NCBI GenBank assembly: GCA_934661765.1
Contig: CAKUJT010000042.1
Span: 1 to 20,699 of the forward strand
Reading direction: 5' to 3'
DNA length: 20,699 nucleotides
Origin: an uncultured Senegalimassilia sp.
GTDB taxonomy: Bacteria; Actinomycetota; Coriobacteriia; Coriobacteriales; Eggerthellaceae
This document shows, one piece after another, positions 1 to 7,891 of the stretch (position 1 is the stretch's first letter; each line of letters opens with the position of its first letter). The position numbers were made by a program, and so were the translations under genes. Below the pieces are notes generated by a model. It was not told where the DNA came from. It saw nothing but the letters and a program-made list of their open reading frames with translations, and searched no databases.

Positions 1-42
1 AGCAAGGCATATACGGGTTGCAGTATACGCTATTTGCCTTGC
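1..42 (-). other. Inverted repeat at the 3' end of the membrane-protein gene
   Basis: GCAAGGCA at 2-9 pairs with TGCCTTGC at 35-42, with a further TATAC/GTATA pairing inside (10-14 with 23-27). It overlaps the stop codon of the minus-strand gene and could be its terminator, but any T-tract would lie beyond the window edge. Confidence 0.35.
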
Positions 43-1370
43 GCGCCCAAATAATCACGTATAACTGCATCACTGGTACCGGCGGCCGCGCGCTGTCCGG
101 CATAGTTTCTGATAACCTCTGCCCATGTTGCGAAATACGCATCTTTTACCAATTGCTTCGGGTCGCTTGGCAAGGCGGCAGCCATCGTCGCCGCCTCCTC
201 TTCGGCAGCGTTATACGCATCATTTCGCGCAATGGCCTCATCCTTGTTTTTCGCAGCGAGAGCCTCATCGGATTGCACCGCCAAATCCATCGCAGCCATT
301 CGCGTTTCCACATACTCGATCAGCGGTGAAACATCAGCCGTTGGGTAATCCGCTTGAAGCGCCTTGAGCTGATTCAGGCTCTCGGAAAACGTTTCCTTCG
401 CTTTCAAGGTACGCTCCTTCGAAGCGTCGACTTCGTTCCGTCCGGCCAATTTCGTCGCCTCGCGAACCTGAGCATCCGCATCCAACACCACCTGCCACGC
501 AGCATCGCATTCCTTCGCCGCCTGCTCGGCATCTTCCGACATCTCAACCAGCTGCATGCCTTGCGTTATCATGCCTTGGCGCGCCGTTATCGATATCACC
601 GTCTGATTGGCTACTTCGCGAACGGAAGGATCCGAGAGTTTCTCCGAAACGTTGCGGGCCTTCCCATCGGCATCGATCAGCAACTGCTTGGTTTGCTCGA
701 CGGAGGATAGAACATCTTGCCTCTTCCCTTCGCTTTCCTCCGCAAAGGGGTCGTCCACTATCGCGTCTATTTGCAAGATGGTCTCATCAGCTTCGGAAAC
801 CAGTCTCAGCGCTTCCATAAGCTCGGATTCGTATCCTTGCTGCTCAGTGACCTGACAATGCCACCCCCACACGCCAATGGACACGATTGCCAACGAAGCA
901 GCTGCCACCACGGATATCGCAGCAATCCTTCCTTTGCGTCGGCGTGCTTTTCTTCGCGCTATCTCTTGCTCGATAGACATGCGCTTGATAACAGCTGGCG
1001 CCTGAGAGGAAGCTTCTTCGCTATAGCCTGATGCGTGGAGACCCTTCTTGCTTTGGGTTGCCTGCTTAGCGTGCTTCTGTTTAAACCAGACTCCGCTTCG
1101 CCGCCTGCGAGCACTGATTTCGGCAGCATGCGAACCGGCCGACGCCTTATGATCGGATGTTTCACGTGAAACATGTTCGCCTGTTTCACGTGAAACACTC
1201 TGAGCATCCGCATCCCTGCGATCGGCAAGCAAATCTCTCAGGCTGAATCGCTGAGTTGTTTCCTTATATTTAGCAGCATCGAGGACGCTGAACGATATCT
1301 CGTTGGACGTTCCGTGCGTCCTCTCTTTGATATGAGCTGCTCGGGCGATTTTATCGTCTCGTCTTCTCAT
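30..1370 (-). CDS. Single-pass membrane protein of unknown function, carries two parS sites
   Basis: I do not recognise a named family in this 446-residue protein. It has a charged N-terminal region of about 148 residues that ends in an Arg/Lys-rich stretch (residues 139-148), then one hydrophobic segment (about 149-171), then some 275 residues rich in Ala, Glu, Lys and Gln that look like long helices or coiled coil. By the positive-inside rule the N-terminus should be cytoplasmic and the helical part outside. Residues 59-63 and 67-71 both read VSRET because two parS sites are embedded in the gene here. It begins 14 bases after the stop of the DinG-type gene on the same strand, so the two are probably co-transcribed. 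The ATG has only a weak Shine-Dalgarno, consistent with translational coupling. Function is unknown; a structural or envelope role is only a guess. Confidence 0.85.
   Translation of the reverse strand: MRRRDDKIARAAHIKERTHGTSNEISFSVLDAAKYKETTQRFSLRDLLADRRDADAQSVSRETGEHVSRETSDHKASAGSHAAEISARRRRSGVWFKQKHAKQATQSKKGLHASGYSEEASSQAPAVIKRMSIEQEIARRKARRRKGRIAAISVVAAASLAIVSIGVWGWHCQVTEQQGYESELMEALRLVSEADETILQIDAIVDDPFAEESEGKRQDVLSSVEQTKQLLIDADGKARNVSEKLSDPSVREVANQTVISITARQGMITQGMQLVEMSEDAEQAAKECDAAWQVVLDADAQVREATKLAGRNEVDASKERTLKAKETFSESLNQLKALQADYPTADVSPLIEYVETRMAAMDLAVQSDEALAAKNKDEAIARNDAYNAAEEEAATMAAALPSDPKQLVKDAYFATWAEVIRNYAGQRAAAGTSDAVIRDYLGAQGK
1158..1173. promoter_or_regulatory. parS: parS site 1 (ParB-binding)
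   Basis: Perfect 16-bp palindrome TGTTTCACGTGAAACA, identical to the Bacillus subtilis-type parS consensus. It lies inside the membrane-protein gene and is read as VSRET on the minus strand. Its centre is 24 bp from that of parS site 2. Confidence 0.95.
1182..1197. promoter_or_regulatory. parS: parS site 2 (ParB-binding)
   Basis: Perfect copy of TGTTTCACGTGAAACA, in tandem with site 1 and in the same reading frame (24 bp apart, eight codons). It is also read as VSRET. Confidence 0.95.
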
Positions 1371-1384
1371 ATATGCCGCCAGGT

Positions 1385-4300
1385 TCAGCCTCGGTTCGTT
1401 GCCGCCAATTCAGCAACGATCTGAGCAGCGGGCAACACCTTGATGTTGCTGCTTGGCAAGGAATTCAGGAACACCTTCCCATAGCTCTTCGAAACCAACC
1501 TATGATCCGCGAGGATGAGCGCTCCAGTGTCATCGGCGCGACGGATCAATCGACCAGCCGCCTGCTTCACTTCAAGCACCGCCGCAGGCAGCACATAATG
1601 TCGCCAAGCTTGGTCATCGCGTTCCGCACGCTCGCAAGAGAGCGGGTCAGTCGGCTTCATGAAGGGGAGCTTCGGGATGACGACGCCTTTCAGCGTTGCA
1701 CCTGGGGCATCGAACCCTTCCCAGAAGCTTTTCAGCGCGAACAGCGACAAGTGCTCGTCAGCAAGGAAGTCATCGCGCAGGCCCTTCACCGACACGCCCC
1801 ACTTCTGGCACACCAAGCGCAAATCATCACTTTTCAGTTCAGGCTGAACGTAGTCGAAGCAACGCTCCATCTCGCGACGGTTCGTGAACAGCGTGAGCAT
1901 CGAACCCTGCTGCGCTTTATGCGCCTCAACAAGGAACTTTTGCAGGGTGGCCATATAGCTAGGCTCATTTGGCTCGGGCATATCGGCTACAACGTACACC
2001 GTCATGTTCTTGTCGAAGTCGTAGCTCGAATCAAGCTGGCAGGTTTTGACCGGCGAGAACTCTCCTTGACCCAAGCCCATTGCATTCGTAAAGCCATCGA
2101 AGCTCCCGTTGACGGACAACGTTGCCGATGCGAACACCACCGAATGCGTGGATGCGTAGAGCGTATCGTTCAGCTTTCCGCCGACGTTAACGGGCATGCC
2201 TTGCAGTTTTTCACCGACGCGGTCCTTCTTCCGGCATAGCGTTGCAGCATACGCGTAGCTCTCGTTGGGATCCTCAAGAATCACCTGTACCGCATTGACC
2301 TGTTCCTTCAAGTCAATGGCCATCGCGGCTATCTCGCGTTGTATCGCGGCTGCGTTCTCGATTTCCTCAAGATACGCCACCAGGTTCTGGCAAGCCGCAA
2401 TCAGCTTCTCAGCAGATTCCCTCATTGCGACGCCCTTGTCCACGATATCGCCGAACGTGGCGGAACTACGGATGTCGCTGTTCACCCACAGCTCAACGAT
2501 CTCGTAGCCGCGCCCATGCCGGTTCGTATCGAAGAACAGCAGACCCTTCAGGCTGGCACAGAAGGCTTCGGCGGTCTGACGATACGCCTCGCCCGCACTC
2601 TTGCCTTCTTGCGTGAGCGCATAGAACAGCGTTTCGCTTTCCTCTTTCGCGCCGTTCAGGACCACACGGCGTTCCGCGCGGGAGAACACGTTCCTACGAG
2701 CATCATCTGCCGCTACTCGGCGAGCCTCTCGGAGGATATTCTCAGCCTCAAGCTCGATGGAGAAAGCACGGCGCGCCTCGCTTTCGGCACCATGGGCCTC
2801 ATCGACCGCCCAATAGCGAACCGGCGGCAGCAAGCCGCCATCGGCGGCCATGTCGCAGAACAGCAGGCTATGATTGGTAACCAGGATGTCAGCAGCTTCG
2901 GCACGCTTGCGCGCCCCGTGGACGAAGCACAGGTTACCGAAGAACGGGCACTTGCGGCGCAGGCATTCCTGGCTGCTCGTCGTGATCACCTTTCGCGGCA
3001 GCAAGCGATAGTCAAGCTTCAAACCGTCGATATCGTCGTATTCTGTTTGCTCGATAAACGAAAGCAGCGCCGCCATCGCAGGGGCTTGCGACAGCTCTTT
3101 GCCCTGAATCTCCTTCATTGCAGCGCCGTCATCCACTACGCTGCGAATCTTACGAAGGCACGGGTAGTGGGAGAAGCCCTTCAGCGGCGCGCACGTCAAA
3201 GGCTTTGCATCGGGATCAGATGCGCGCAATGCCTTCGCAAGCGCGGGAACCTCTTTGAATACCAGCTGATCGAGCAAAGCATTCGTTTTGGTTGCCACGC
3301 CAACGGTGATGCCGTTCCTCTGCGCGGTGAGAGCCAAGGGAACCAGATACGCCATGGATTTGCCTACGCCGGTTCCGGCTTCGACTACAAGATTATCCCC
3401 AGAAGCGAACGCATCACGTACCGAAGTGCTCATATCTTGCTGCTCGGCGCGCGGCTCGTAATTCTTATACAGGTTGCCCACAAGACCCTCTTGGCTGAAG
3501 GCCTTGGCAATCTCCTCGGCAGTGGGATACTCCATGCTGCGCATAGGATCGGAAGCAATCGCATCCGCATCAACCTTCGGCCTGTTCTCGATCTTGCGAA
3601 GGCGATCACGGCGAATGGATTGCAGCGAGAACAGATCAAGCTGGCTCGTCGCCCATGAGAGCTGACCCTCGTTTGTTTCACGTGAAACAATGTCGCGCGC
3701 AGCGTCTTCGGCCAAGGCAGCTTCATCGGACGCTATGTCAGCAGTATCACCAGAATGGTCGGCGAAGTACTGGAACACAACCTGGGTTTCCCACTGCTCA
3801 GGCGTTGCAAGGGATGCGATTTTAGCCACAAGGGGCTTCGGCATGGCATCCACCGCAGCCAGTAAAATACGGAACACGGCGCATGTAGCCGCAACGTCAT
3901 CATCTGCGCGATGCGTGGAAACCGGTGCCCCGAAGGTGCGAACCAAGTCGATAAGTCGATGAGATTTCAGGCGGGGGAGAGCAATGCGAGCAAGATCCAA
4001 GGAGTCAAGCCAGGTGTTTTCCAGCAAAGGATAGCCGCTTGGATGCCGCGTGGTGAAGGTGCGATCGAAGGCGGCATTATGAGCCACAAGCTTCGACCCG
4101 CCGACGAACTCGGCAAGCTGCGCAAGCGCTTCTTCCGGAGAAGGAGCGTCGGCAACATCCTCATCGTGAATATTGGTCAGATGCGCAACATCTTCCGGAA
4201 TAGGCTTTCCAGGGTTTACGAACGTTACGAACCAATCGACAATCTCGCCCTTATCCATGCGGGCGGCCGCAATCTGCGTCAACTCATCGTGATTGAACGA

Positions 4301-4471
4301 GAAGCCGGTTGTCTCGGTGTCTATAACGACGATATCGCGGTCAAGCTCACCGTAATCGCTTTCTTTCGAAGCATCAGCAAGCGATGCATAGCGATCGATG
4401 ATCGCCTGAGGGGTTCCATCACTAATATACGCGAGCAAATCACCACGCACGGCATATTCCTTATCTCCCAC
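1385..4471 (-). CDS. dinG: DinG-family DNA helicase with N-terminal DEDD exonuclease domain
   Basis: The 1028-residue protein starts with a DnaQ-like 3'-5' exonuclease: ExoI DTETTGF (51-57), ExoII HNAAFD (131-136) and ExoIII HRADDD (187-192). A linker (about 205-335, including VSRET at 262-266 from an embedded parS) leads to an XPD/DinG-type superfamily 2 helicase: Walker A AGTGVGKS (365-372), DEAH (557-560) and a C-terminal QAAGRLIRR motif VI. Cysteines at 438, 503, 508 and 515 (the last three spaced C-x4-C-x6-C) match the iron-sulphur cluster arrangement of E. coli DinG. The family unwinds DNA during repair and at R-loops or stalled forks. The start is GTG, with GGAAG seven bases upstream. 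It heads a probable two-gene operon with the membrane protein. The gene name is by family; firmicute relatives with this exonuclease fusion usually lack the cluster cysteines. Confidence 0.92.
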   Translation of the reverse strand: MGDKEYAVRGDLLAYISDGTPQAIIDRYASLADASKESDYGELDRDIVVIDTETTGFSFNHDELTQIAAARMDKGEIVDWFVTFVNPGKPIPEDVAHLTNIHDEDVADAPSPEEALAQLAEFVGGSKLVAHNAAFDRTFTTRHPSGYPLLENTWLDSLDLARIALPRLKSHRLIDLVRTFGAPVSTHRADDDVAATCAVFRILLAAVDAMPKPLVAKIASLATPEQWETQVVFQYFADHSGDTADIASDEAALAEDAARDIVSRETNEGQLSWATSQLDLFSLQSIRRDRLRKIENRPKVDADAIASDPMRSMEYPTAEEIAKAFSQEGLVGNLYKNYEPRAEQQDMSTSVRDAFASGDNLVVEAGTGVGKSMAYLVPLALTAQRNGITVGVATKTNALLDQLVFKEVPALAKALRASDPDAKPLTCAPLKGFSHYPCLRKIRSVVDDGAAMKEIQGKELSQAPAMAALLSFIEQTEYDDIDGLKLDYRLLPRKVITTSSQECLRRKCPFFGNLCFVHGARKRAEAADILVTNHSLLFCDMAADGGLLPPVRYWAVDEAHGAESEARRAFSIELEAENILREARRVAADDARRNVFSRAERRVVLNGAKEESETLFYALTQEGKSAGEAYRQTAEAFCASLKGLLFFDTNRHGRGYEIVELWVNSDIRSSATFGDIVDKGVAMRESAEKLIAACQNLVAYLEEIENAAAIQREIAAMAIDLKEQVNAVQVILEDPNESYAYAATLCRKKDRVGEKLQGMPVNVGGKLNDTLYASTHSVVFASATLSVNGSFDGFTNAMGLGQGEFSPVKTCQLDSSYDFDKNMTVYVVADMPEPNEPSYMATLQKFLVEAHKAQQGSMLTLFTNRREMERCFDYVQPELKSDDLRLVCQKWGVSVKGLRDDFLADEHLSLFALKSFWEGFDAPGATLKGVVIPKLPFMKPTDPLSCERAERDDQAWRHYVLPAAVLEVKQAAGRLIRRADDTGALILADHRLVSKSYGKVFLNSLPSSNIKVLPAAQIVAELAATNRG
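3674..3689. promoter_or_regulatory. parS: parS site 3 (ParB-binding)
   Basis: Perfect TGTTTCACGTGAAACA inside the dinG coding region. It falls in the linker between the exonuclease and helicase domains and encodes VSRET (residues 262-266), so it should disturb neither fold. Confidence 0.95.
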
Positions 4472-4514
4472 ATGGATGCTTCCATGTTTGCTTCTATCAC
4501 TTTGTAACCTTCTT

Positions 4515-4520
4515 ATTGTA
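4515..4520 (-). promoter_or_regulatory. Candidate -10 box for the dinG operon
   Basis: Minus-strand TACAAT (5 of 6 to consensus), about 44 bp upstream of the GTG start. No good -35 hexamer is visible; that region is occupied by the 10-bp-arm inverted repeat at 4525-4548, which could therefore act as an operator. Confidence 0.4.
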
Positions 4521-4524
4521 AGTC

Positions 4525-4548
4525 AGCCGGCATCGATGGATGCCGGCT
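4525..4548. repeat. Perfect inverted repeat between dinG and the divergent gene
   Basis: Arms AGCCGGCATC (4525-4534) and GATGCCGGCT (4539-4548) around a four-base GATG loop. There is no T-run directly after it on either strand, so it does not look like a terminator. It sits between divergent genes and next to a candidate -10 for dinG, which suits an operator or an mRNA leader hairpin. Confidence 0.6.
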
Positions 4549-4605
4549 ATTCCGCTTCTTCGTTTGTGTTACGCTTTTTTCACTTCATTTCAGATAGGAG
4601 ATTCC

Positions 4606-5250
4606 ATGCTGCCTGATTGCTATTTCGGCGCATATGCCCGCTTTGACACCACTTCCAAGAAAGATGCGGCGATTCTGCTTGGGTCGAATTGCATCATCGG
4701 CGACGTTTTCAAAATCGAATTCAAGCCCCTGGAAGGCAAAACGCGCGCATGGGTCGTGAACGATTACGGCGATATCCTCGGCTACCTTGATGAGCAAACG
4801 TCCCACAAGCTCAACTTGCTTGCTGCTAAAAGCTGGGAAATGCATGCCGTCTTATCGTTCGTCGCCTTCACCGATCAGCCGGAACCTGGTTTCTACTGGG
4901 GCGAAGTCGCGCTCTTCTGCTACGACAAGGTGTATCAATCGGATTTCGATACCTTCATGCGCACGACCATGAAATCGCTTTCGCAGGGTATACGCCCGCG
5001 CATCGACATCAAGAATCAGGGTGTGCAATCGATTCTTGATTCCCACGGAACCTGGCAGCCTTCGCAGCGAGCTGATATGCCCAAGGGCGACAGCCATACC
5101 GCCATCCTCAAGAAATCCCGCGGCTTCACCGACCTGATGGTCCAAAAAAGCAGGGAAGGGAACAGAGGGTGCTTTTTGGCCAGCTGGCTGATCCTGCTCG
5201 CATTGGTCACGCTGGCGGTGTTCGGACTGAAAAGCTGCGGGCTGTTCTAG
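4606..5250 (+). CDS. Tail-anchored protein of unknown function
   Basis: A 214-residue protein with no family I can name firmly. The first 185 or so residues are soluble. The C-terminus has one hydrophobic segment (GCFLASWLILLALVTLAVFG) followed by only a few residues, so it is probably tail-anchored with the bulk in the cytoplasm. The ATG at 4606 follows TAGGAG by five bases; an in-frame ATG at 4540 lies inside the inverted repeat and has no ribosome-binding site. The stretch around RAWVVNDYGDILGYLDEQ weakly recalls the HIRAN domain pattern (a small DNA-end-binding fold), but this is a guess from pattern only. It is transcribed towards the origin, divergently from dinG. Confidence 0.75.
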   Translation: MLPDCYFGAYARFDTTSKKDAAILLGSNCIIGDVFKIEFKPLEGKTRAWVVNDYGDILGYLDEQTSHKLNLLAAKSWEMHAVLSFVAFTDQPEPGFYWGEVALFCYDKVYQSDFDTFMRTTMKSLSQGIRPRIDIKNQGVQSILDSHGTWQPSQRADMPKGDSHTAILKKSRGFTDLMVQKSREGNRGCFLASWLILLALVTLAVFGLKSCGLF

Positions 5251-5683
5251 CCGCACCCTTCGCTAAGCTTGTTAGCAAATGGCTTTCTTAAAGGAAGTTC
5301 CAGGTGTTTGCTCAACACTACGGAGTTCATCCTGTCACAGGACGACATAAAGTTTTGTTTCAAGACTATTCGATCTCGACTCCCTGCATCGCGTTCAACC
5401 TCCGAATCAGTGGATAACATGATCGTTTGTTCCGTGAATAAGGCGTTATTCCAGAAATCAACTTCAACGCTATGCAACCCGTTTGGACACCGCAAGACGT
5501 CAAGCTACAGTAAGAGGGGGCTGATCCCGGAACACTTCCAAGATCAGCCCCCTCTGTTTGCCACGTATTCTTTATTCAACGGCATCCATTTATCAAGGGT
5601 GTGCTGAATTGTTTTTCGTCGCCTATCCGTAGAAAGACGATCGTTTCAACCGATTGCCAAACAAACTCGTTCCGCAAACCCGT
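5251..5683. other. Intergenic region between convergent genes
   Basis: There are 433 bases between the stops of the tail-anchored gene and ddl. Short open frames exist on both strands, but none has a convincing ribosome-binding site or family resemblance. The one clear structure is the long inverted repeat at 5513-5555. I see no tRNA or transposase remnant. Confidence 0.6.
5513..5555. repeat. 14-bp perfect inverted repeat, terminator-like but without T-tract
   Basis: Arms AGAGGGGGCTGATC (5513-5526) and GATCAGCCCCCTCT (5542-5555) with a 15-base loop. The RNA hairpin would be very stable in either direction. Only GTTTG follows on plus and no T-run on minus, so if it is a terminator for the two convergent genes it is not a canonical one. 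Confidence 0.65.
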
Positions 5684-6637
5684 TTATCGCACAGGCTCTT
5701 CCAAAGCAAGCTCGATAAGCTTGGTGCACAGCTCGGGGAAGGTCATGCCTGCAGCACGAGCGGCATCAGGAAGAAGGGACGTTGCCGTCATACCGGGAAT
5801 GGTGTTCGTCTCCAAAGCCCAGCAATCACCATTATCTTCCAGGATGAAGTCGGTGCGAGAGGTACCGCTGCACGAGAGCGCCTTGTGAGCGTTCTCCGCC
5901 TCGCGCTGCATAACCTTCGTCACATCGTCGGGGATGCGCGCAGGGCAGATATGCTGAGAGCCGCCCACGGCATACTTCGACTCAAAGTCGTAGAAATCGC
6001 TCTTGGGAACGATCTCGATAACGGGCATGGCCTTCGGTTCATGATTTCCCAGAACAGCGACAGTGAATTCGCGGCCCTTGATATAACGCTCGATAAGCAC
6101 CTCATCATCGATATCGAGCGCTTTCTGCAAAGCGTCTTCGATAGCTTCCGCACCTTCTACGATGAACACACCGATAGCGCTACCCTCGGTACCGGGCTTC
6201 ACAACAACCTTCTCGCCCATAGACGAGATGACCTGCTGGATATCAACCTTGTCGCCCTTGTTAACCGTCAGGGACGGGGGAGTGGGAATACCCTCACGCT
6301 CGTAGAAGACCTTTGCCTTCACCTTATCCATGGCAAGCGCGCTTGACCAAACGCCGGAGCATGTATAAGGGATGCCGACAATATCGAGCAAACCCTGTAC
6401 CGTGCCATCTTCGCCATATTTACCATGCAGGCAAAGGAACGCCACATCGAACGGCTCCTCGATCAAACGCTTCAGATCTTCCTTGTTCGCCGGATCGATA
6501 TCCGTGACGGAAAAACCCGCCGTCTCCAAAGCTTCGCGAGCACCCTTACCGGATGCCAAGGAAATTTCACGCTCGTTGCTTTTGCCGCCGCACAAAAGAG
6601 CGACATGACAAGAACGAGGATCGATACTTGAAGACAT
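5684..6637 (-). CDS. ddl: D-alanine--D-alanine ligase
   Basis: A 317-residue ATP-grasp enzyme that joins two D-alanines to make the dipeptide used in peptidoglycan precursors; cytoplasmic. Motifs visible: GGKSNEREISLASG (17-30), HGKYGEDGTVQGLLDIVGIP (71-90), SALAMDK (99-105), EGSAIGV (151-157), the omega loop FYDFESKY (215-222), SGTSRTDF (257-264) and the metal/substrate motif ETNTIPGMT (276-284). The usual YTGSG reads YTCSG here. Length is normal. I chose the ATG at 6637 because AAGGAG precedes it and the conserved fold begins there; the open frame runs on upstream only through non-coding DNA and a parS. The Tyr of the omega loop suggests D-Ala-D-Ala rather than D-Ala-D-Lac product, from memory of the family. 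Confidence 0.95.
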   Translation of the reverse strand: MSSSIDPRSCHVALLCGGKSNEREISLASGKGAREALETAGFSVTDIDPANKEDLKRLIEEPFDVAFLCLHGKYGEDGTVQGLLDIVGIPYTCSGVWSSALAMDKVKAKVFYEREGIPTPPSLTVNKGDKVDIQQVISSMGEKVVVKPGTEGSAIGVFIVEGAEAIEDALQKALDIDDEVLIERYIKGREFTVAVLGNHEPKAMPVIEIVPKSDFYDFESKYAVGGSQHICPARIPDDVTKVMQREAENAHKALSCSGTSRTDFILEDNGDCWALETNTIPGMTATSLLPDAARAAGMTFPELCTKLIELALEEPVR

Positions 6638-6673
6638 GACTCCTTCTTTCTCCTTTAGAGATCGTATTGCTGC

Positions 6674-6679
6674 AGTATA
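6674..6679 (-). promoter_or_regulatory. Candidate extended -10 promoter of ddl
   Basis: Minus strand TTTGCTATACT: TATACT preceded by TGC (extended -10 form), about 37 bp upstream of the ddl start. There is no clear -35. Confidence 0.55.
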
Positions 6680-6724
6680 GCAAAACCCGCACACGGGCTT
6701 CGCAGCATGCAAGGTAAGCGCTGA

Positions 6725-6740
6725 TGTTTCACGTGAAACA
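6725..6740. promoter_or_regulatory. parS: parS site 4 (ParB-binding), inside the rlmN promoter
   Basis: Perfect TGTTTCACGTGAAACA in the ddl-rlmN divergent gap. It ends two bases before the rlmN -10 box and fills essentially the whole -35/-10 spacer. Confidence 0.95.
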
Positions 6741-6742
6741 GG

Positions 6743-6748
6743 TATAAT
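6743..6748 (+). promoter_or_regulatory. -10 box of rlmN; probable leaderless start
   Basis: Consensus TATAAT. The expected transcription start, six to eight bases downstream, coincides with the A of the ATG at 6756, so the transcript is probably leaderless. The -35 position (6720-6725, GCTGAT) is poor. Confidence 0.6.
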
Positions 6749-6755
6749 GACCCGC

Positions 6756-7796
6756 ATGAATACACCAATCAAAAACTTCACCCAAAGCGACCTGGCTTCC
6801 CTTATGAAGGAGCTCGGTCAACCATCCTTTCGCGCAAAGCAACTTTACGAGTGGCTCTACAGCAAAGGCGCTCAAAGCTACGACGACATGACCAACCTGC
6901 CCGCCAAGCTTCGAGCCCAGCTTTCCGAGGAATATCCGCTATACGTGCCCAGCGTGCTTGAGGAAGCTGTTTCCAGCGACGGCACCCACAAGCTGCTCTT
7001 GGAATACCACGACGGCGTATGCGTTGAGACCGTTGCCATCCCATCGCGCAACGGTGACCGTCTTACGGTCTGCTTCTCCACGCAAGCTGGCTGCCCTATG
7101 GCGTGTGCGTTTTGCGCGACGGGAAAAGAAGGCCTTACGCGCAATTTGACCGCAGGCGAGATCGTTGATCAGATCATCACAGTGCAGCGTCTTATGGGGC
7201 GTCGCGTGACCAATGTCGTTGGCATGGGGCAGGGCGAACCGCTGCTGAACTACGACAACGTGTTAAACGCGCTGCGCATCATCAATGATGAAAAAGGCTT
7301 GGGTATCGGAGCGCGTCATATCTGCGTCTCCACGTGCGGCATCATTCCTGGAATCGACCGATTCGCGGAAGAGCCCGAGCAGTTCACACTTGCCGTCTCC
7401 CTTCACGCAGCACGACAGGATGCACGCCTTGAGCTGATGCCAAAAACCAGCGGCTTCCCTCTTCCAAAACTCAAGCAAAGCCTGCTGCGTTATATCGAGA
7501 AAACAAATCGTCGCGTCACATTCGAATACATCATGATTGACGGCGTTAACGACACCGATGCGGACCTGACGGCGCTGCTAGACTTCTGCAAAGGCCTGCT
7601 TTGCCATATCAACCTGATTCCCATCAATTCGATTCCGGAATCCCCTTACAAGCCAAGCTCTACCAAGACTATCGAAAAATGGATTACGGAAACAGGCCGT
7701 CACGGAATCGAAACTACGTTGAGAGATTCCAGGGGATCAGATATCGCCGGCGCCTGCGGACAACTGAAGAACACGTTCACGAATGGACGGCAATAA
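6756..7796 (+). CDS. rlmN: Dual-specificity 23S rRNA / tRNA adenine-C2 methyltransferase RlmN
   Basis: A 346-residue radical-SAM enzyme that methylates C2 of A2503 in 23S rRNA (and A37 of some tRNAs). The iron-sulphur motif CPMACAFC (113-120, C-x3-C-x2-C), the VGMGQGEPLLNYDNV block (155-169), the conserved Glu in VCVETV and the methyl-carrying Cys in GACGQL (C334) are all present. Length matches the family. The ATG at 6756 is preferred because it lies where a TATAAT -10 would start transcription. An in-frame ATG at 6747 overlaps that -10 box and has no ribosome-binding site. It is divergent from ddl, convergent with parB, and reads towards the origin. Confidence 0.95.
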   Translation: MNTPIKNFTQSDLASLMKELGQPSFRAKQLYEWLYSKGAQSYDDMTNLPAKLRAQLSEEYPLYVPSVLEEAVSSDGTHKLLLEYHDGVCVETVAIPSRNGDRLTVCFSTQAGCPMACAFCATGKEGLTRNLTAGEIVDQIITVQRLMGRRVTNVVGMGQGEPLLNYDNVLNALRIINDEKGLGIGARHICVSTCGIIPGIDRFAEEPEQFTLAVSLHAARQDARLELMPKTSGFPLPKLKQSLLRYIEKTNRRVTFEYIMIDGVNDTDADLTALLDFCKGLLCHINLIPINSIPESPYKPSSTKTIEKWITETGRHGIETTLRDSRGSDIAGACGQLKNTFTNGRQ

Positions 7797-7834
7797 TCAC
7801 TGACAATGCAACGCATTACCATCCGCTAAACAAA

Positions 7835-7867
7835 AAACGAGCCGACGATGAAAACGTCGGCTCGTTT
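7835..7867. terminator. Bidirectional intrinsic terminator between rlmN and parB
   Basis: A 13-bp perfect stem, AAACGAGCCGACG (7835-7847) with its complement at 7855-7867, around a seven-base loop. It is flanked by A-runs on the left and TTTGTTTTG on the right, so it can end transcripts from both rlmN and the converging parAB operon. Confidence 0.85.
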
Positions 7868-7891
7868 GTTTTGCTCGGAAGTCGAAACTCT

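Noticed and set aside
2339..3658. Plus-strand open frame of 439 codons opposite dinG
   Set aside because: It is antisense to a gene with all expected helicase motifs and has no ribosome-binding site or recognisable domain.
5247..5607. Possible small gene or transposase remnant between the tail-anchored gene and ddl
   Set aside because: Open frames on both strands lack ribosome-binding sites and catalytic motifs, and no terminal repeats or target duplications are visible.
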